Notes under the pieces: model-generated
The model's database searches: none
What the model was told of the DNA's origin: nothing
The model's input: only the letters and a program-made list of their open reading frames with translations
Shown here: positions 1-6,350 of the stretch, piece after piece
Numbering within the stretch: the first letter of the stretch is position 1
Layout of the letters: every line of letters starts with the position of its first letter
Program-made: the position numbers and the translations under genes
Assembly: GCA_038322815.1 (NCBI GenBank)
Contig: JBBQGG010000081.1
Span: 1 to 11,344 of the forward strand
Direction: 5' to 3'
Length of the DNA: 11,344 nucleotides
Source of the DNA: PALSA-1296 sp038322815
GTDB taxonomy: Bacteria; Bacteroidota; Ignavibacteria; Palsa-1295

Positions 1-141
1 ATCCTTTGCCTCGAACCAAATTTCTTTAGTCTGAATATCGATCAGGTTTTTCGAATATCCTTTTAGTCCGAGGGCTTTGATGTAAATATCTTTTACATCT
101 TCCTCGCTTTTAGCTTGCTTCAGTTTTTCGAATAGGGTCAT
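1..141 (-). CDS. N-terminal fragment of a putative restriction-modification-type protein (PD-(D/E)xK-like)
   Basis: Reading the minus strand from the ATG at 141-139 gives 47 open codons that reach the window edge without a stop. The peptide begins MTLFEKLKQAKSEEDVKDIY and ends with an Asp-Ile-Gln stretch followed by IWFEAKD. An acidic residue (D35) followed about nine residues later by E-A-K (44-46) at the end of a hydrophobic strand is the pattern of PD-(D/E)xK nucleases, and similar N-termini occur on single-chain type IIG restriction/methylation enzymes. The family assignment is inference from a short piece; the methyltransferase part, if present, is outside the window. No Shine-Dalgarno precedes the ATG, which is usual in this window. 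The gene is divergent from the ATPase-like gene at 615. It could also be another nuclease or a hypothetical protein. Confidence 0.6.
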   Translation of the reverse strand, partial: MTLFEKLKQAKSEEDVKDIYIKALGLKGYSKNLIDIQTKEIWFEAKD

Positions 142-196
142 GAATGTAAGAGGTTGCGGAATTTGTCACGCTTTGTTTTATGCATATTTATTACTG

Positions 197-204
197 CAAA
201 GATA
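197..204 (-). promoter_or_regulatory. Candidate Bacteroidetes-type -7 element for the left-edge gene
   Basis: The minus strand reads TATCTTTG here, an exact match to the TAnnTTTG -7 consensus of the Bacteroidetes primary sigma factor. It lies about 56 bases before the ATG at 141. No convincing TTG-type -33 element is visible 19-21 bases further upstream, so this is only a candidate. Confidence 0.35.
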
Positions 205-212
205 CGAAGAGG

Positions 213-253
213 TAACCTCACCCCTGTCCCTCTCCTTGAAAAATGAGAGGGAG
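213..253. repeat. CCCTCTC hairpin repeat, TTGAAAAA loop type
   Basis: A pyrimidine-rich left side (tccctctc, 227-234) pairs over 8 bp with gagaggga (245-252) around a loop holding TTGAAAA. The layout, C-rich lead, stem, TTGAAAAA, stem, G-rich tail, is the same as the repeat at 471-501 and resembles interspersed palindromic repeats common in Bacteroidetes and relatives. There is no T-tract, so it is not a clear intrinsic terminator. Confidence 0.6.
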
Positions 254-288
254 TAGTTCGGTGTCTCCGTTACATTACGCAATTTGAA

Positions 289-381
289 TTGTCATCCTGA
301 GAGGAGCAAAGCGGAACGAAGAATCTGAGCTTTCAAACATCATAAACTTCAGATTTTTCGCGCCCTAGCTCAGAATGACAA
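289..381. repeat. Imperfect ~93-base inverted repeat of the TGTCAT...ATGACA type
   Basis: The outer arms TTGTCATCCTGAG (289-301) and CTCAGAATGACAA (369-381) are reverse complements with one mismatch. An inner pair, CGAAGAATCTG (317-327) and CAGATTTTTCG (350-360), also matches with one mismatch. The unit could fold into a long cruciform or hairpin and looks like a non-coding interspersed repeat. Related ends occur at 4869-4909, 9305-9447 and about 10119-10137. Confidence 0.75.
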
Positions 382-470
382 AATTAAAGTTCTTTTAAAT
401 TGTGCCGTTACCGCTTTGGATAGCTCTGATTTGTGGGGAATGCTAAGGAATAATTTTATTTAATAACCGC

Positions 471-501
471 CCCCTAACCCCCGCCTTGAAAAAGGCGGAG
501 G
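471..501. repeat. CCGCCTT-GAAA-AAGGCGG hairpin repeat
   Basis: A perfect 7-bp stem (481-487 with 492-498) is closed by a GAAA tetraloop and preceded by a C-rich run (cccctaaccc). It shares the TTGAAAAA core with the repeat at 213-253, so both appear to be copies of one repeat family with different stem sequences. It lies 114 bases before the start of the ATPase-like gene; any regulatory effect is unknown. Confidence 0.6.
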
Positions 502-561
502 AATTTAAATCTTTTAGAAAATTTTGGAGATGCAATATAAATGTTGTATATTAAATAAACG

Positions 562-577
562 TGATGGGCACCCATCA
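562..577. promoter_or_regulatory. Candidate operator palindrome upstream of the RecA-like gene
   Basis: TGATGGG, a 2-base spacer and CCCATCA form a perfect 7+7 palindrome, ending 37 bases before the ATG at 615. The two-base gap is too short for a good RNA hairpin, so a dimeric DNA-binding protein site is the more natural reading. AT-rich sequence lies on both sides, including TATATTTT (584-591), one base off the TAnnTTTG motif. No regulator is encoded nearby, so the partner is unknown. Confidence 0.35.
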
Positions 578-602
578 AAAGTATATATTTTTTCAACATT
601 TT

Positions 603-608
603 AAGGAG
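603..608 (+). promoter_or_regulatory. Shine-Dalgarno site that fixes the start at 615
   Basis: AAGGAG lies 6 bases before the ATG at 615. It is the only strong ribosome-binding site in the window and favours this start over the in-frame GTG/ATG codons at 561 and 564, which have no such site. Confidence 0.7.
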
Positions 609-614
609 AACACT

Positions 615-1598
615 ATGACACAATACGAAAAAGACAGCATTTGTTCGGCGAAGCGCGGAATGGTCGGGCTTTGCCTTGCAACATCGACAGGAGCAAATAT
701 TATTTCATCGCTTGAAATTGCCGAGCATATCGGCAAAACGATGGAACGCGGGAAAGTACTCTATATCAATACCGTCCAGACCGAGCGGCAGCTTGCCTCT
801 GAGATCCGTAAACATGTATCCAAATCGTATTCGAAAGAGAATGCCGATCCCCGGATAACGTACCTTACTTCTTCACCCGGACTTCTAAGCTCGATGGGTA
901 AACAAATTACACGCATTCTTGAATCAGGCATACGGTATGTGATCATTAATTCGCTGGAATTTTCATCGAAAGATCATAGGCGAAAAGAAGAATTGATGTA
1001 TCAGGTCATGAACTGGACGAATATTTTCGGCGCCTGTATCCTGATATTCGGTGAAGAAGCGAACGACGATCCGGTAACCGGAAAGATCCAGCGCGGCGGC
1101 GGCGGAGTCGGCAAACTTGCTGCGCTTGCAAAAAAAGTTTTCCATATAACTTCCGAAGCCGATAGAGAAGAAGTTGTGGATTTCAAGACAAGTATGTCAC
1201 AAGTTGTGCTACCTGCCGATGATGAAGACGATGACTTCACGGAGATCGACGAGCAGATTGCAGCGCTCATAGCCGGCGAAACAGAGCAGATCGATAAATC
1301 GCCGGATTGGAAACCTGCGAATCTCAGTGAAGAGATCGAATTATTCAAAGCCTATATGAAAAATCATCCGAAACTGAAATTCCATGAAGGTGTGATCCTC
1401 AGCAATCAACGCGATCATGTGATGCGCTTAATAGCCGCAGAAAAGAAACGCGATGCAAAACGCGAAAAGAAGAGATCGCGTTTATCACAACACGCATCGG
1501 TTATCCAGGCAAATATGCCTGATAGACCACCGGTAAGTTCTAATGAAAAACCGGTCGCAACTGAAGAAGCAGCCGGCGCGCGCGTACTGTTTATGTAA
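615..1598 (+). CDS. RecA/DnaB-like fold protein with degenerate Walker A motif
   Basis: A 327-residue cytoplasmic protein of unknown function. Its first ~180 residues follow the order of a RecA-superfamily ATPase such as DnaB, RadA or KaiC. ATSTGANIISSLEIAEHI (22-39) sits where the P-loop GxxGxGKT and following helix should be. GKVLYINTVQTERQLASEI (46-64) resembles the next strand and 'E-M-S-x-x-Q-L' helix. IRYVIINSLEF (106-116) is the Walker B strand, with Asn replacing the usual Asp. A glycine-rich loop (161-166) before KKVFHI matches the DnaB/RadA SGxIEQxADVV region. The Lys-Thr of Walker A is absent, so ATP hydrolysis is doubtful. Residues 201-213 are strongly acidic and 277-290 very basic (KKRDAKREKKRSR), suggesting nucleic-acid contact. 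The fold call is inference from motif order. It could be a structural or regulatory pseudo-ATPase. Confidence 0.7.
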   Translation: MTQYEKDSICSAKRGMVGLCLATSTGANIISSLEIAEHIGKTMERGKVLYINTVQTERQLASEIRKHVSKSYSKENADPRITYLTSSPGLLSSMGKQITRILESGIRYVIINSLEFSSKDHRRKEELMYQVMNWTNIFGACILIFGEEANDDPVTGKIQRGGGGVGKLAALAKKVFHITSEADREEVVDFKTSMSQVVLPADDEDDDFTEIDEQIAALIAGETEQIDKSPDWKPANLSEEIELFKAYMKNHPKLKFHEGVILSNQRDHVMRLIAAEKKRDAKREKKRSRLSQHASVIQANMPDRPPVSSNEKPVATEEAAGARVLFM

Positions 1599-1620
1599 TA
1601 GGAATCAACAGGTTGCAAAC

Positions 1621-1724
1621 GCTTCCGCCGAGTACGGCGAAAACTTAAAGCGAAAAGCTAAAAGCTAAAATGAGGAGGGGGAAGGGAAATAAGATTTACC
1701 GTCAACTGTGAGCTGTCAGCTATT
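1621..1724. repeat. Short stuttering repeats and small hairpins between convergent genes
   Basis: The gap between the two convergent genes contains a 5-bp hairpin CGCCG-AGTA-CGGCG (1626-1639), tandem AAAAGCT-like units (1647-1670), a purine-rich run (1671-1689) and an AGCTG-T-CAGCT palindrome (1711-1721) that overlaps the stop codon of the aldehyde dehydrogenase gene. None of the hairpins is followed by a T-tract on either strand, so I do not call a terminator, although folding of the transcript ends is possible. Confidence 0.45.
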
Positions 1725-3203
1725 ATCGATCTGCGCTCTTTGCAGGTGTCCCGAGTAGTCTATATAGACTGCTTTCCAATCCGAATAGAATTCGAAGGCA
1801 GCCCAGCCGCCTTCGCGGTGGCCGTTGCCAGTGGATTTTACTCCACCAAATGGCATGTGAGCCTCAGCGCCGATCGTAGGAGCATTGATATAGGCAATAC
1901 CGACTTCGATATCGCGAACGGCAAGCAGTGCATCGTTGATATTTTTCGTATAGATGCTCGACGATAATCCATACTGCACGGAATTGGTAATCTCAATAGC
2001 ATCGTGAAGCGAAGTGCATTTGATAACCGATAGCACCGGACCGAAAATTTCCTGCTGAGCAATAGTGGAGTTTGGAAGGACGTTAATGAAGATCGTCGGC
2101 TTATAGAACCAGCCATTTTTTAAGCTGCCACCATCACCTCTTTCGCCGCCGAGAACGCAGACGGCACCTTCTTTTTTTCCGATGCCGACATAACGCTCGA
2201 TGTTATCGCGCTGTTTTTCGTTGATGATCGGACCAACATCGATACCATTAGCAGAGCCATCACCAAGCTTCAATTTTTCGGCACGAAGAATTAGTTCTTT
2301 GACAAATGAATCATGAATATCCTGATGAAGAATAAGCCTCGATGTTGCAGTACATCGTTGACCGGTAGTTCCGAAGACTCCCCACAAGACGCCATTGAGA
2401 GCAAGTTCCATATCGGCATCCGGCATGACGATCTGAGCATTTTTTCCTCCCATTTCGAGGCAGACATGTTTGGTGAGTTTGCCACAATTTTGAGCGACGA
2501 TCTGCCCCGTCTTCGTCGAACCGGTGAAACTGACGGCACGGATCAGAGGATGCTCGGTAATCGCAGCGCCGACTACTTCACCTGCGCCATGGATGATATT
2601 CAGGACTCCTTTAGGAAGTCCGGCTTCGATAAGAATTTCGACGAGGATATTTGCCGTATGCGGAGTATCTTCAGCCGGTTTAAAAACGAAGGTATTTCCG
2701 GCAACAAGACCCGGAAAAATATTCCAGGTTGGAATTGCCATCGGGAAATTCCACGGCGTGATCAGACCGCAGACTCCGATCGGAACCCGAAAAGAAAGAT
2801 TTAATTTATTCGGCAGTTCGCTTGGCGTGTTATATCCGAAAAGCCTTCTGCCTTCTGTAGCGCAATAGAACGCTGTATCGATTCCCTCCTGCACATCGCC
2901 GAGGGCTTCGGTAATCGTCTTGCCCATTTCGCGAGTCATAATGGCGGCGATCTCTGCTTTTCGGCGAAGCATGATGTCACCGGCTTTTCGACAAATATCA
3001 CCGCGGCCGGGAGCTGGGATAAGCCGCCAGGATAGGAATGACTCGGCGGCAGCATCAGCTGCGCGGTCAACATCTGAAGCAGTAGATAATGGGAAATGAC
3101 CGATGATATCATCCCAATTGGCTGGATTCCGATTCTCGAAATTCTTGCCATCAGATGAATCACACCAGATACCGTCAATATAATTTTGAAATTTTTGCGT
3201 CAT
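1716..3203 (-). CDS. NAD(P)-dependent aldehyde dehydrogenase
   Basis: A full-length 495-residue member of the aldehyde dehydrogenase superfamily, oxidising an aldehyde to its acid in the cytoplasm. All family landmarks are present: PWNFP with the catalytic-site Asn152, FKPAED with cofactor-binding Lys175, the FTGSTKTG nucleotide-binding turn (226-233), general base Glu250 in LEMGG, nucleophile Cys284 in GQRCTATS, EIFGP (385-389) and PFGGVKSTGNG near the C-terminus. The set GTTGQRCTATSR, GNGHRE and the C-terminal YIDYSGHLQRAQID resembles semialdehyde dehydrogenases such as those acting on alpha-ketoglutarate or aminoadipate semialdehyde, but the substrate cannot be set from sequence. It stands alone on the minus strand with no metabolic partner beside it. 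The ATG at 3203 fits the usual N-terminus; no Shine-Dalgarno is seen. Confidence 0.93.
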   Translation of the reverse strand: MTQKFQNYIDGIWCDSSDGKNFENRNPANWDDIIGHFPLSTASDVDRAADAAAESFLSWRLIPAPGRGDICRKAGDIMLRRKAEIAAIMTREMGKTITEALGDVQEGIDTAFYCATEGRRLFGYNTPSELPNKLNLSFRVPIGVCGLITPWNFPMAIPTWNIFPGLVAGNTFVFKPAEDTPHTANILVEILIEAGLPKGVLNIIHGAGEVVGAAITEHPLIRAVSFTGSTKTGQIVAQNCGKLTKHVCLEMGGKNAQIVMPDADMELALNGVLWGVFGTTGQRCTATSRLILHQDIHDSFVKELILRAEKLKLGDGSANGIDVGPIINEKQRDNIERYVGIGKKEGAVCVLGGERGDGGSLKNGWFYKPTIFINVLPNSTIAQQEIFGPVLSVIKCTSLHDAIEITNSVQYGLSSSIYTKNINDALLAVRDIEVGIAYINAPTIGAEAHMPFGGVKSTGNGHREGGWAAFEFYSDWKAVYIDYSGHLQRAQIDNS

Positions 3204-3267
3204 AAAATTGATTATGTATTTACGTTGCGATTAAACATCCTAAAAATCTGAAAGGTCGCCGGGAATT

Positions 3268-3331
3268 AGTAGTTAGTAGCAAGTAGTTAGTAGTAAGGAT
3301 TTGATTTCCTAACTACTCGCTACTCACTACT
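3268..3331. repeat. AGTAG/TTAG stuttering inverted repeat
   Basis: Arms of 23 bases (3268-3290 and 3309-3331) are reverse complements at 21 of 23 positions, with an 18-base spacer. Each arm is made of AGTAG, TTAGTAGC and AGTAGTTAG units, so it is a tandem and an inverted repeat at once. It fills much of the 153-base gap between the divergent aldehyde dehydrogenase and secreted-protein genes and ends 26 bases before the latter's ATG, where the transcript could form a strong hairpin. Confidence 0.75.
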
Positions 3332-3356
3332 TATCGCATATAAAACAATTCGAAAA

Positions 3357-3845
3357 ATGAAATCCATATTATTTCTGATAATTATCATATTCTCATCTTC
3401 TCTTCACGCCCAAGGCGGAATGGGAAAGATGCCGCGAGAAGATGTTGTCATGTTATCACAAATGGTACGTGATTCCCTTTCGGATGAGATGTTCGGTCAT
3501 ATTAATAATCTTAAGCGCTATGCTTTAAGCGGAAATCTCGATAGCACTGCAACGGAGATCGCCTGCCGCGATACCGGTAAAGTTATAAAGTGGTCTCATG
3601 CTGCATCGCTTTCCAATCATGAAGAAGCCGAACGGGTGGAAGAGATCGTTGAAAAAATAAAAAAAATGTTTACCGATAATCCCGAGATGCATCAGGAATA
3701 TTTTGCAGTGTTTAAAACAAAAAATGCAGACTCGGGACAAATGCTGCATTACCAGATCAATCTAATAAAAGGAAATAAAAAGAAAATGGTGAGCTTCCAT
3801 TACTATCCGATTGGAGATAAACTCCTTTTTGGAGATGCAAATTAA
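3357..3845 (+). CDS. Small secreted protein of unknown function
   Basis: A 162-residue protein I do not recognise. Residues 1-19 are a clear Sec signal peptide: a single Lys, the hydrophobic run ILFLIIIIF, then SSSLHA before QG, which suggests signal peptidase I cleavage after Ala18. The mature part is soluble, with a charged helical stretch (88-107, rich in Glu and Lys), one cysteine (Cys70) and a C-terminal part of likely beta strands (MLHYQINLI, KMVSFHYYPIG). It is therefore probably periplasmic or secreted. No Shine-Dalgarno precedes the ATG, but the signal peptide directly after it supports this start. It is the first gene of the plus-strand series and lies 21 bases before the glycosyltransferase, so the two may be co-transcribed. 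Confidence 0.75.
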   Translation: MKSILFLIIIIFSSSLHAQGGMGKMPREDVVMLSQMVRDSLSDEMFGHINNLKRYALSGNLDSTATEIACRDTGKVIKWSHAASLSNHEEAERVEEIVEKIKKMFTDNPEMHQEYFAVFKTKNADSGQMLHYQINLIKGNKKKMVSFHYYPIGDKLLFGDAN

Positions 3846-3866
3846 GAAGAGACCGAAATTTATTCA

Positions 3867-4868
3867 ATGACAATAACTTTTGTCGGACCTTTGGTCTCAC
3901 GGTTTGTGCAGAATGATATCGCAATTTTGCAAAGACAGCATACGATTAAAATAGTCGATGCGAAAATAGGTTTTGGGATCAATGCTGTTTTAGATCTGCT
4001 GAAAGTACAATTCAAAATTTTGCGATCGATCATCGGTTCGGAAATTCTCTTTTTTTGGTTTGCTGATTATTATTCACTTTTTCCGACGATCATTGCCAGG
4101 CTGCTTCGTAAAAGAGTCTATATCGTCGCAGGTGGTTTTGATGTAACCTACACTCCTGAAGTAAAGAGTGGAGCACGAGTCCGACCTATTCGCTGGTTTC
4201 TTGTCAGGAACACTCATCGCTTCGCAACGCACGTTTTTCCTGTCAGCAATTATGCACAGCATCTGCTCGATACGAATTCGAAACACCATGCGCCAAGCAC
4301 CGTAATCTACAACGCCGTCGATATAGAACATTTTCCTTTTTCCGATGCTCCGCGAGAAAATCGTGCGCTGAGTGTAACTCAACTTGTCACCGAACTTGAA
4401 TATATTTTAAAAGGTATTGATGTTTTTCTGAGTACAGCACGAATTATGCCTGACGTAGAATTCGATCTCATTGGCATCAGAGGACCTGCATTATCTCATG
4501 CACGAAACGTGGCAAAGGATTTGAAGAATGTTACAATAGTTGAAGGACCGGTAAGTTATGAAACATTACTGAAGCATTATTACAAAGCATCAGCATACTG
4601 CCAGCTTTCGATCGATGAAACTTTTGGAGTAGCAATTGCTGAATCAATGAGCTGCGGCTGTATTCCTGTTGCTTCGAAGATACCATCACTTGAAGAAGTT
4701 ACCGGCGGAACAAAATATATTATTGATCGAAAGAATATTAATTCTGTTGCCGATGCCATCAGAAAAAGTTTTACGGCTGATATTGAAGAGCGAAGAAAAT
4801 GCAGCGATCATGTAAAAATGTTTAACATTGAACATCGAGCCAAGAAACTTTTAGAATTAGTCAAGTAA
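3867..4868 (+). CDS. Glycosyltransferase family 4 (GT-B) protein
   Basis: A 333-residue glycosyltransferase expected to move a sugar from a nucleotide-sugar donor onto a lipid-linked or surface glycan at the inner face of the cytoplasmic membrane. The GT4 signature E-x7-E is present as ETFGVAIAE (Glu251 and Glu259), followed by SMSCGCIPVAS. A GT-B layout is seen: a N-terminal domain with FVGPLVSRF and VYIVAGGFD (84-92), a linker with VSNYAQHLL and VIYNAVDIEHF (146-156), and a C-terminal donor-binding domain. The protein is slightly short for the family. The GxG-type loop near the N-terminus is weak, and a KG motif (182-183) follows the linker as usual. Donor and acceptor cannot be read from sequence. 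The flippase gene starts 54 bases downstream, so both probably serve one polysaccharide pathway. Confidence 0.9.
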   Translation: MTITFVGPLVSRFVQNDIAILQRQHTIKIVDAKIGFGINAVLDLLKVQFKILRSIIGSEILFFWFADYYSLFPTIIARLLRKRVYIVAGGFDVTYTPEVKSGARVRPIRWFLVRNTHRFATHVFPVSNYAQHLLDTNSKHHAPSTVIYNAVDIEHFPFSDAPRENRALSVTQLVTELEYILKGIDVFLSTARIMPDVEFDLIGIRGPALSHARNVAKDLKNVTIVEGPVSYETLLKHYYKASAYCQLSIDETFGVAIAESMSCGCIPVASKIPSLEEVTGGTKYIIDRKNINSVADAIRKSFTADIEERRKCSDHVKMFNIEHRAKKLLELVK

Positions 4869-4909
4869 ATGTCATTGCGAGAGTTTTCTTCCGAACGAAA
4901 CGATGACAT
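4869..4909. repeat. Short TGTCATTGCGAG-type inverted repeat
   Basis: ATGTCAT (4869-4875) and ATGACAT (4903-4909) are perfect 7-base inverted ends around a GCGAG...AACGA core. The element begins directly after the TAA stop of the glycosyltransferase and fills most of the gap to the flippase start. Its left end GTCATTGCGAG is the same type as the ends of the larger element at 9305-9447, so it looks like a shortened copy. It could act as a processing or stability hairpin. Confidence 0.6.
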
Positions 4910-4922
4910 CTAAAAGAACACA

Positions 4923-6236
4923 ATGCAATTTAGCAAGCATTTAGAAAAAGGAGCCTGGGGATTCGCCACAAAACTCTTACCCGCCGTCTATGGTGTGGTG
5001 ATGACGGTGCTTGTATTCAAAATACTTCCCAAAAGCGAAAGCGGTGAGTTGGCACTCTTCCAAGTTATCTTCGGTATGATCTTTACCTTTGCCGATAGTT
5101 TTGCATTGCAGGCAATCGTAAAATTTGGCGTCGATAAAGCAAACGATCTGCAAGAACTTCTGACTGCAACTTCCCTTCTGTTCTTCGCATTTCTTGCGAT
5201 CTCACTTGGCTTACTCATTGTATTCCCTGGCACTGCTTCCTATCTGCTAAATAGTGCTGCATTGCCGAAGCTGATTCCGAGCTTGGTCTTTCTTGTTATT
5301 GTGACCATTCCTCGTGTCGTCACGAGCAAGATCTTCCAAATGCGTTTTCATACCAAAAATCTTTTTTTTACCGATCTCGTAAATTTCGGTGGATCAAGCA
5401 TCGTCATAACCATATTTGCTTTTATGGACAAATTGCATACAGCAAGTGATGTCATCGGCATAACAATTATAACGGGTGCAGTTAGTTCAGTGCTTTCTGT
5501 TATTCTTGTTCGCAATGATCTTAGTTGGCGATTCAGATTCTCAAAGCCAATGCTCAAGAAAATATTTCATTTTACCAGATACCAGACGCTCACCGGTTCC
5601 GTCCATGTCTTCCAGCAAAATCTCGATAGCTTACTTGTCCCTGCTTTTTTAGGTATAGAAGCATTAGCAAATTATCAGGTTGCAAAATTTTTCTTTAAGG
5701 GTTTTGATGTGCTGCGCGATACACAAGGGATTTTTGTTTTTCCTGCATCGAGCAAATATCATGCAAGCGGTGATCGCGCAACACTGAAAAAGATAATCGA
5801 AAAGGCTACAAGCTTTCTGTATCTCTTGATGATTCCTCTCTGTATACTTCTTATTATCTTTGCTCCGCTTCTTTTTGATATACTTTATAAGGGCAAATTC
5901 GATGAGAGCGTCAATGTCTTTCGTATTCTTATTTTAAGCGGCTTTGTCCTGCCTGTGACAATGGTGGGAATGTCGGCACTCGTAGGTATGGGAAAAGTCC
6001 GCGAAGTTTTCCAGACTATTGCCGCTTCGCTTGTGATAAATATTATTCTTGCTGTTATACTTCTTCCGACAATTGGCATGATCGGTGCAGCAATAGCTTT
6101 CGGAGTTTCAATGCTCGTGCAAGCATTTCTTGCATACAGAATCATGAAGCAGGAAGTACCTCTATCAGCTTCCGCGATGCTTTTGCGAGGCATCGAAGAC
6201 GGAAAGAATTTTCTAAAGGGAAGAAAGAAGAGCTGA
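4923..6236 (+). CDS. Wzx/MATE-like polysaccharide flippase
   Basis: A 437-residue polytopic inner-membrane protein. Hydrophobic segments occur from end to end (about 18-36, 41-62, 78-102, 115-131, 150-169 and 178-197 in the first half), a more polar middle holds FQQNLDSLLVPAFLG, and further segments fill the C-terminal half, for about 12 in total. The N-terminus (LEKGAWGFATKLLPAVYG), the middle DSLL helix and the C-terminal GMIGAAIAFGVSML match the oligosaccharide flippase branch of the MOP superfamily, which moves lipid-linked oligosaccharide from the cytoplasmic to the periplasmic face. Length fits the family (about 400-500). The glycosyltransferase just upstream supports a role in O-antigen or exopolysaccharide assembly. 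A Wzy polymerase is not seen here. Exact substrate unknown. Confidence 0.88.
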   Translation: MQFSKHLEKGAWGFATKLLPAVYGVVMTVLVFKILPKSESGELALFQVIFGMIFTFADSFALQAIVKFGVDKANDLQELLTATSLLFFAFLAISLGLLIVFPGTASYLLNSAALPKLIPSLVFLVIVTIPRVVTSKIFQMRFHTKNLFFTDLVNFGGSSIVITIFAFMDKLHTASDVIGITIITGAVSSVLSVILVRNDLSWRFRFSKPMLKKIFHFTRYQTLTGSVHVFQQNLDSLLVPAFLGIEALANYQVAKFFFKGFDVLRDTQGIFVFPASSKYHASGDRATLKKIIEKATSFLYLLMIPLCILLIIFAPLLFDILYKGKFDESVNVFRILILSGFVLPVTMVGMSALVGMGKVREVFQTIAASLVINIILAVILLPTIGMIGAAIAFGVSMLVQAFLAYRIMKQEVPLSASAMLLRGIEDGKNFLKGRKKS

Positions 6237-6318
6237 ACTGCTCAGTAAAACCCCGTATATTTGTATAGCCTGATCATTCATCTGGAATGGTAGTACTTTA
6301 CTCATTCCTATTTTTTTT

Positions 6319-6326
6319 TAATTTTG
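6319..6326 (+). promoter_or_regulatory. Candidate Bacteroidetes-type -7 element before the ZIP transporter
   Basis: TAATTTTG matches TAnnTTTG exactly and lies about 25 bases before the GTG start at 6351. Another exact match, TATATTTG, is at 6256-6263 in the same 114-base gap. In such T-rich sequence chance matches are common, and I see no strong -33 element for either. Confidence 0.35.
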
Positions 6327-6350
6327 CATTTTTAACTTTTAATTCTTCTC

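Larger units (their letters stand above)
142..614. other. 473-base gene-free region between divergent genes, rich in palindromic repeats
   Basis: This gap separates the left-edge minus-strand gene from the plus-strand gene at 615. It holds a candidate -7 element (197-204), a hairpin repeat (213-253), a long imperfect inverted repeat (289-381), a second hairpin repeat (471-501), a small palindrome (562-577) and a Shine-Dalgarno site (603-608). The stretch from about 382 to 465 is AT-rich, and I see nothing in it. I see no tRNA-like or other RNA gene and no coding frame worth reporting. Confidence 0.75.

Noticed and set aside
213..501. CRISPR array
   Set aside because: The repeats are two different hairpin families at uneven spacing, not identical direct repeats with regular spacers, and no cas gene is seen.
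1095..1118. GGGGVGKL as a second Walker A motif in the RecA-like protein
   Set aside because: It lacks the Ser/Thr after Lys and lies at the position of the glycine-containing loop before the last core strand of DnaB-like proteins, not at the start of the fold.
1001..1348. Minus-strand 115-codon open frame opposite the pseudo-ATPase gene
   Set aside because: Serine-rich composition and lack of any motif fit a shadow frame of the plus-strand gene, which has a good ribosome-binding site.
2313..2868. Two plus-strand open frames (163 and 114 codons) inside the aldehyde dehydrogenase
   Set aside because: The minus strand encodes a full-length enzyme with all catalytic motifs; the opposite frames show no recognisable domain.
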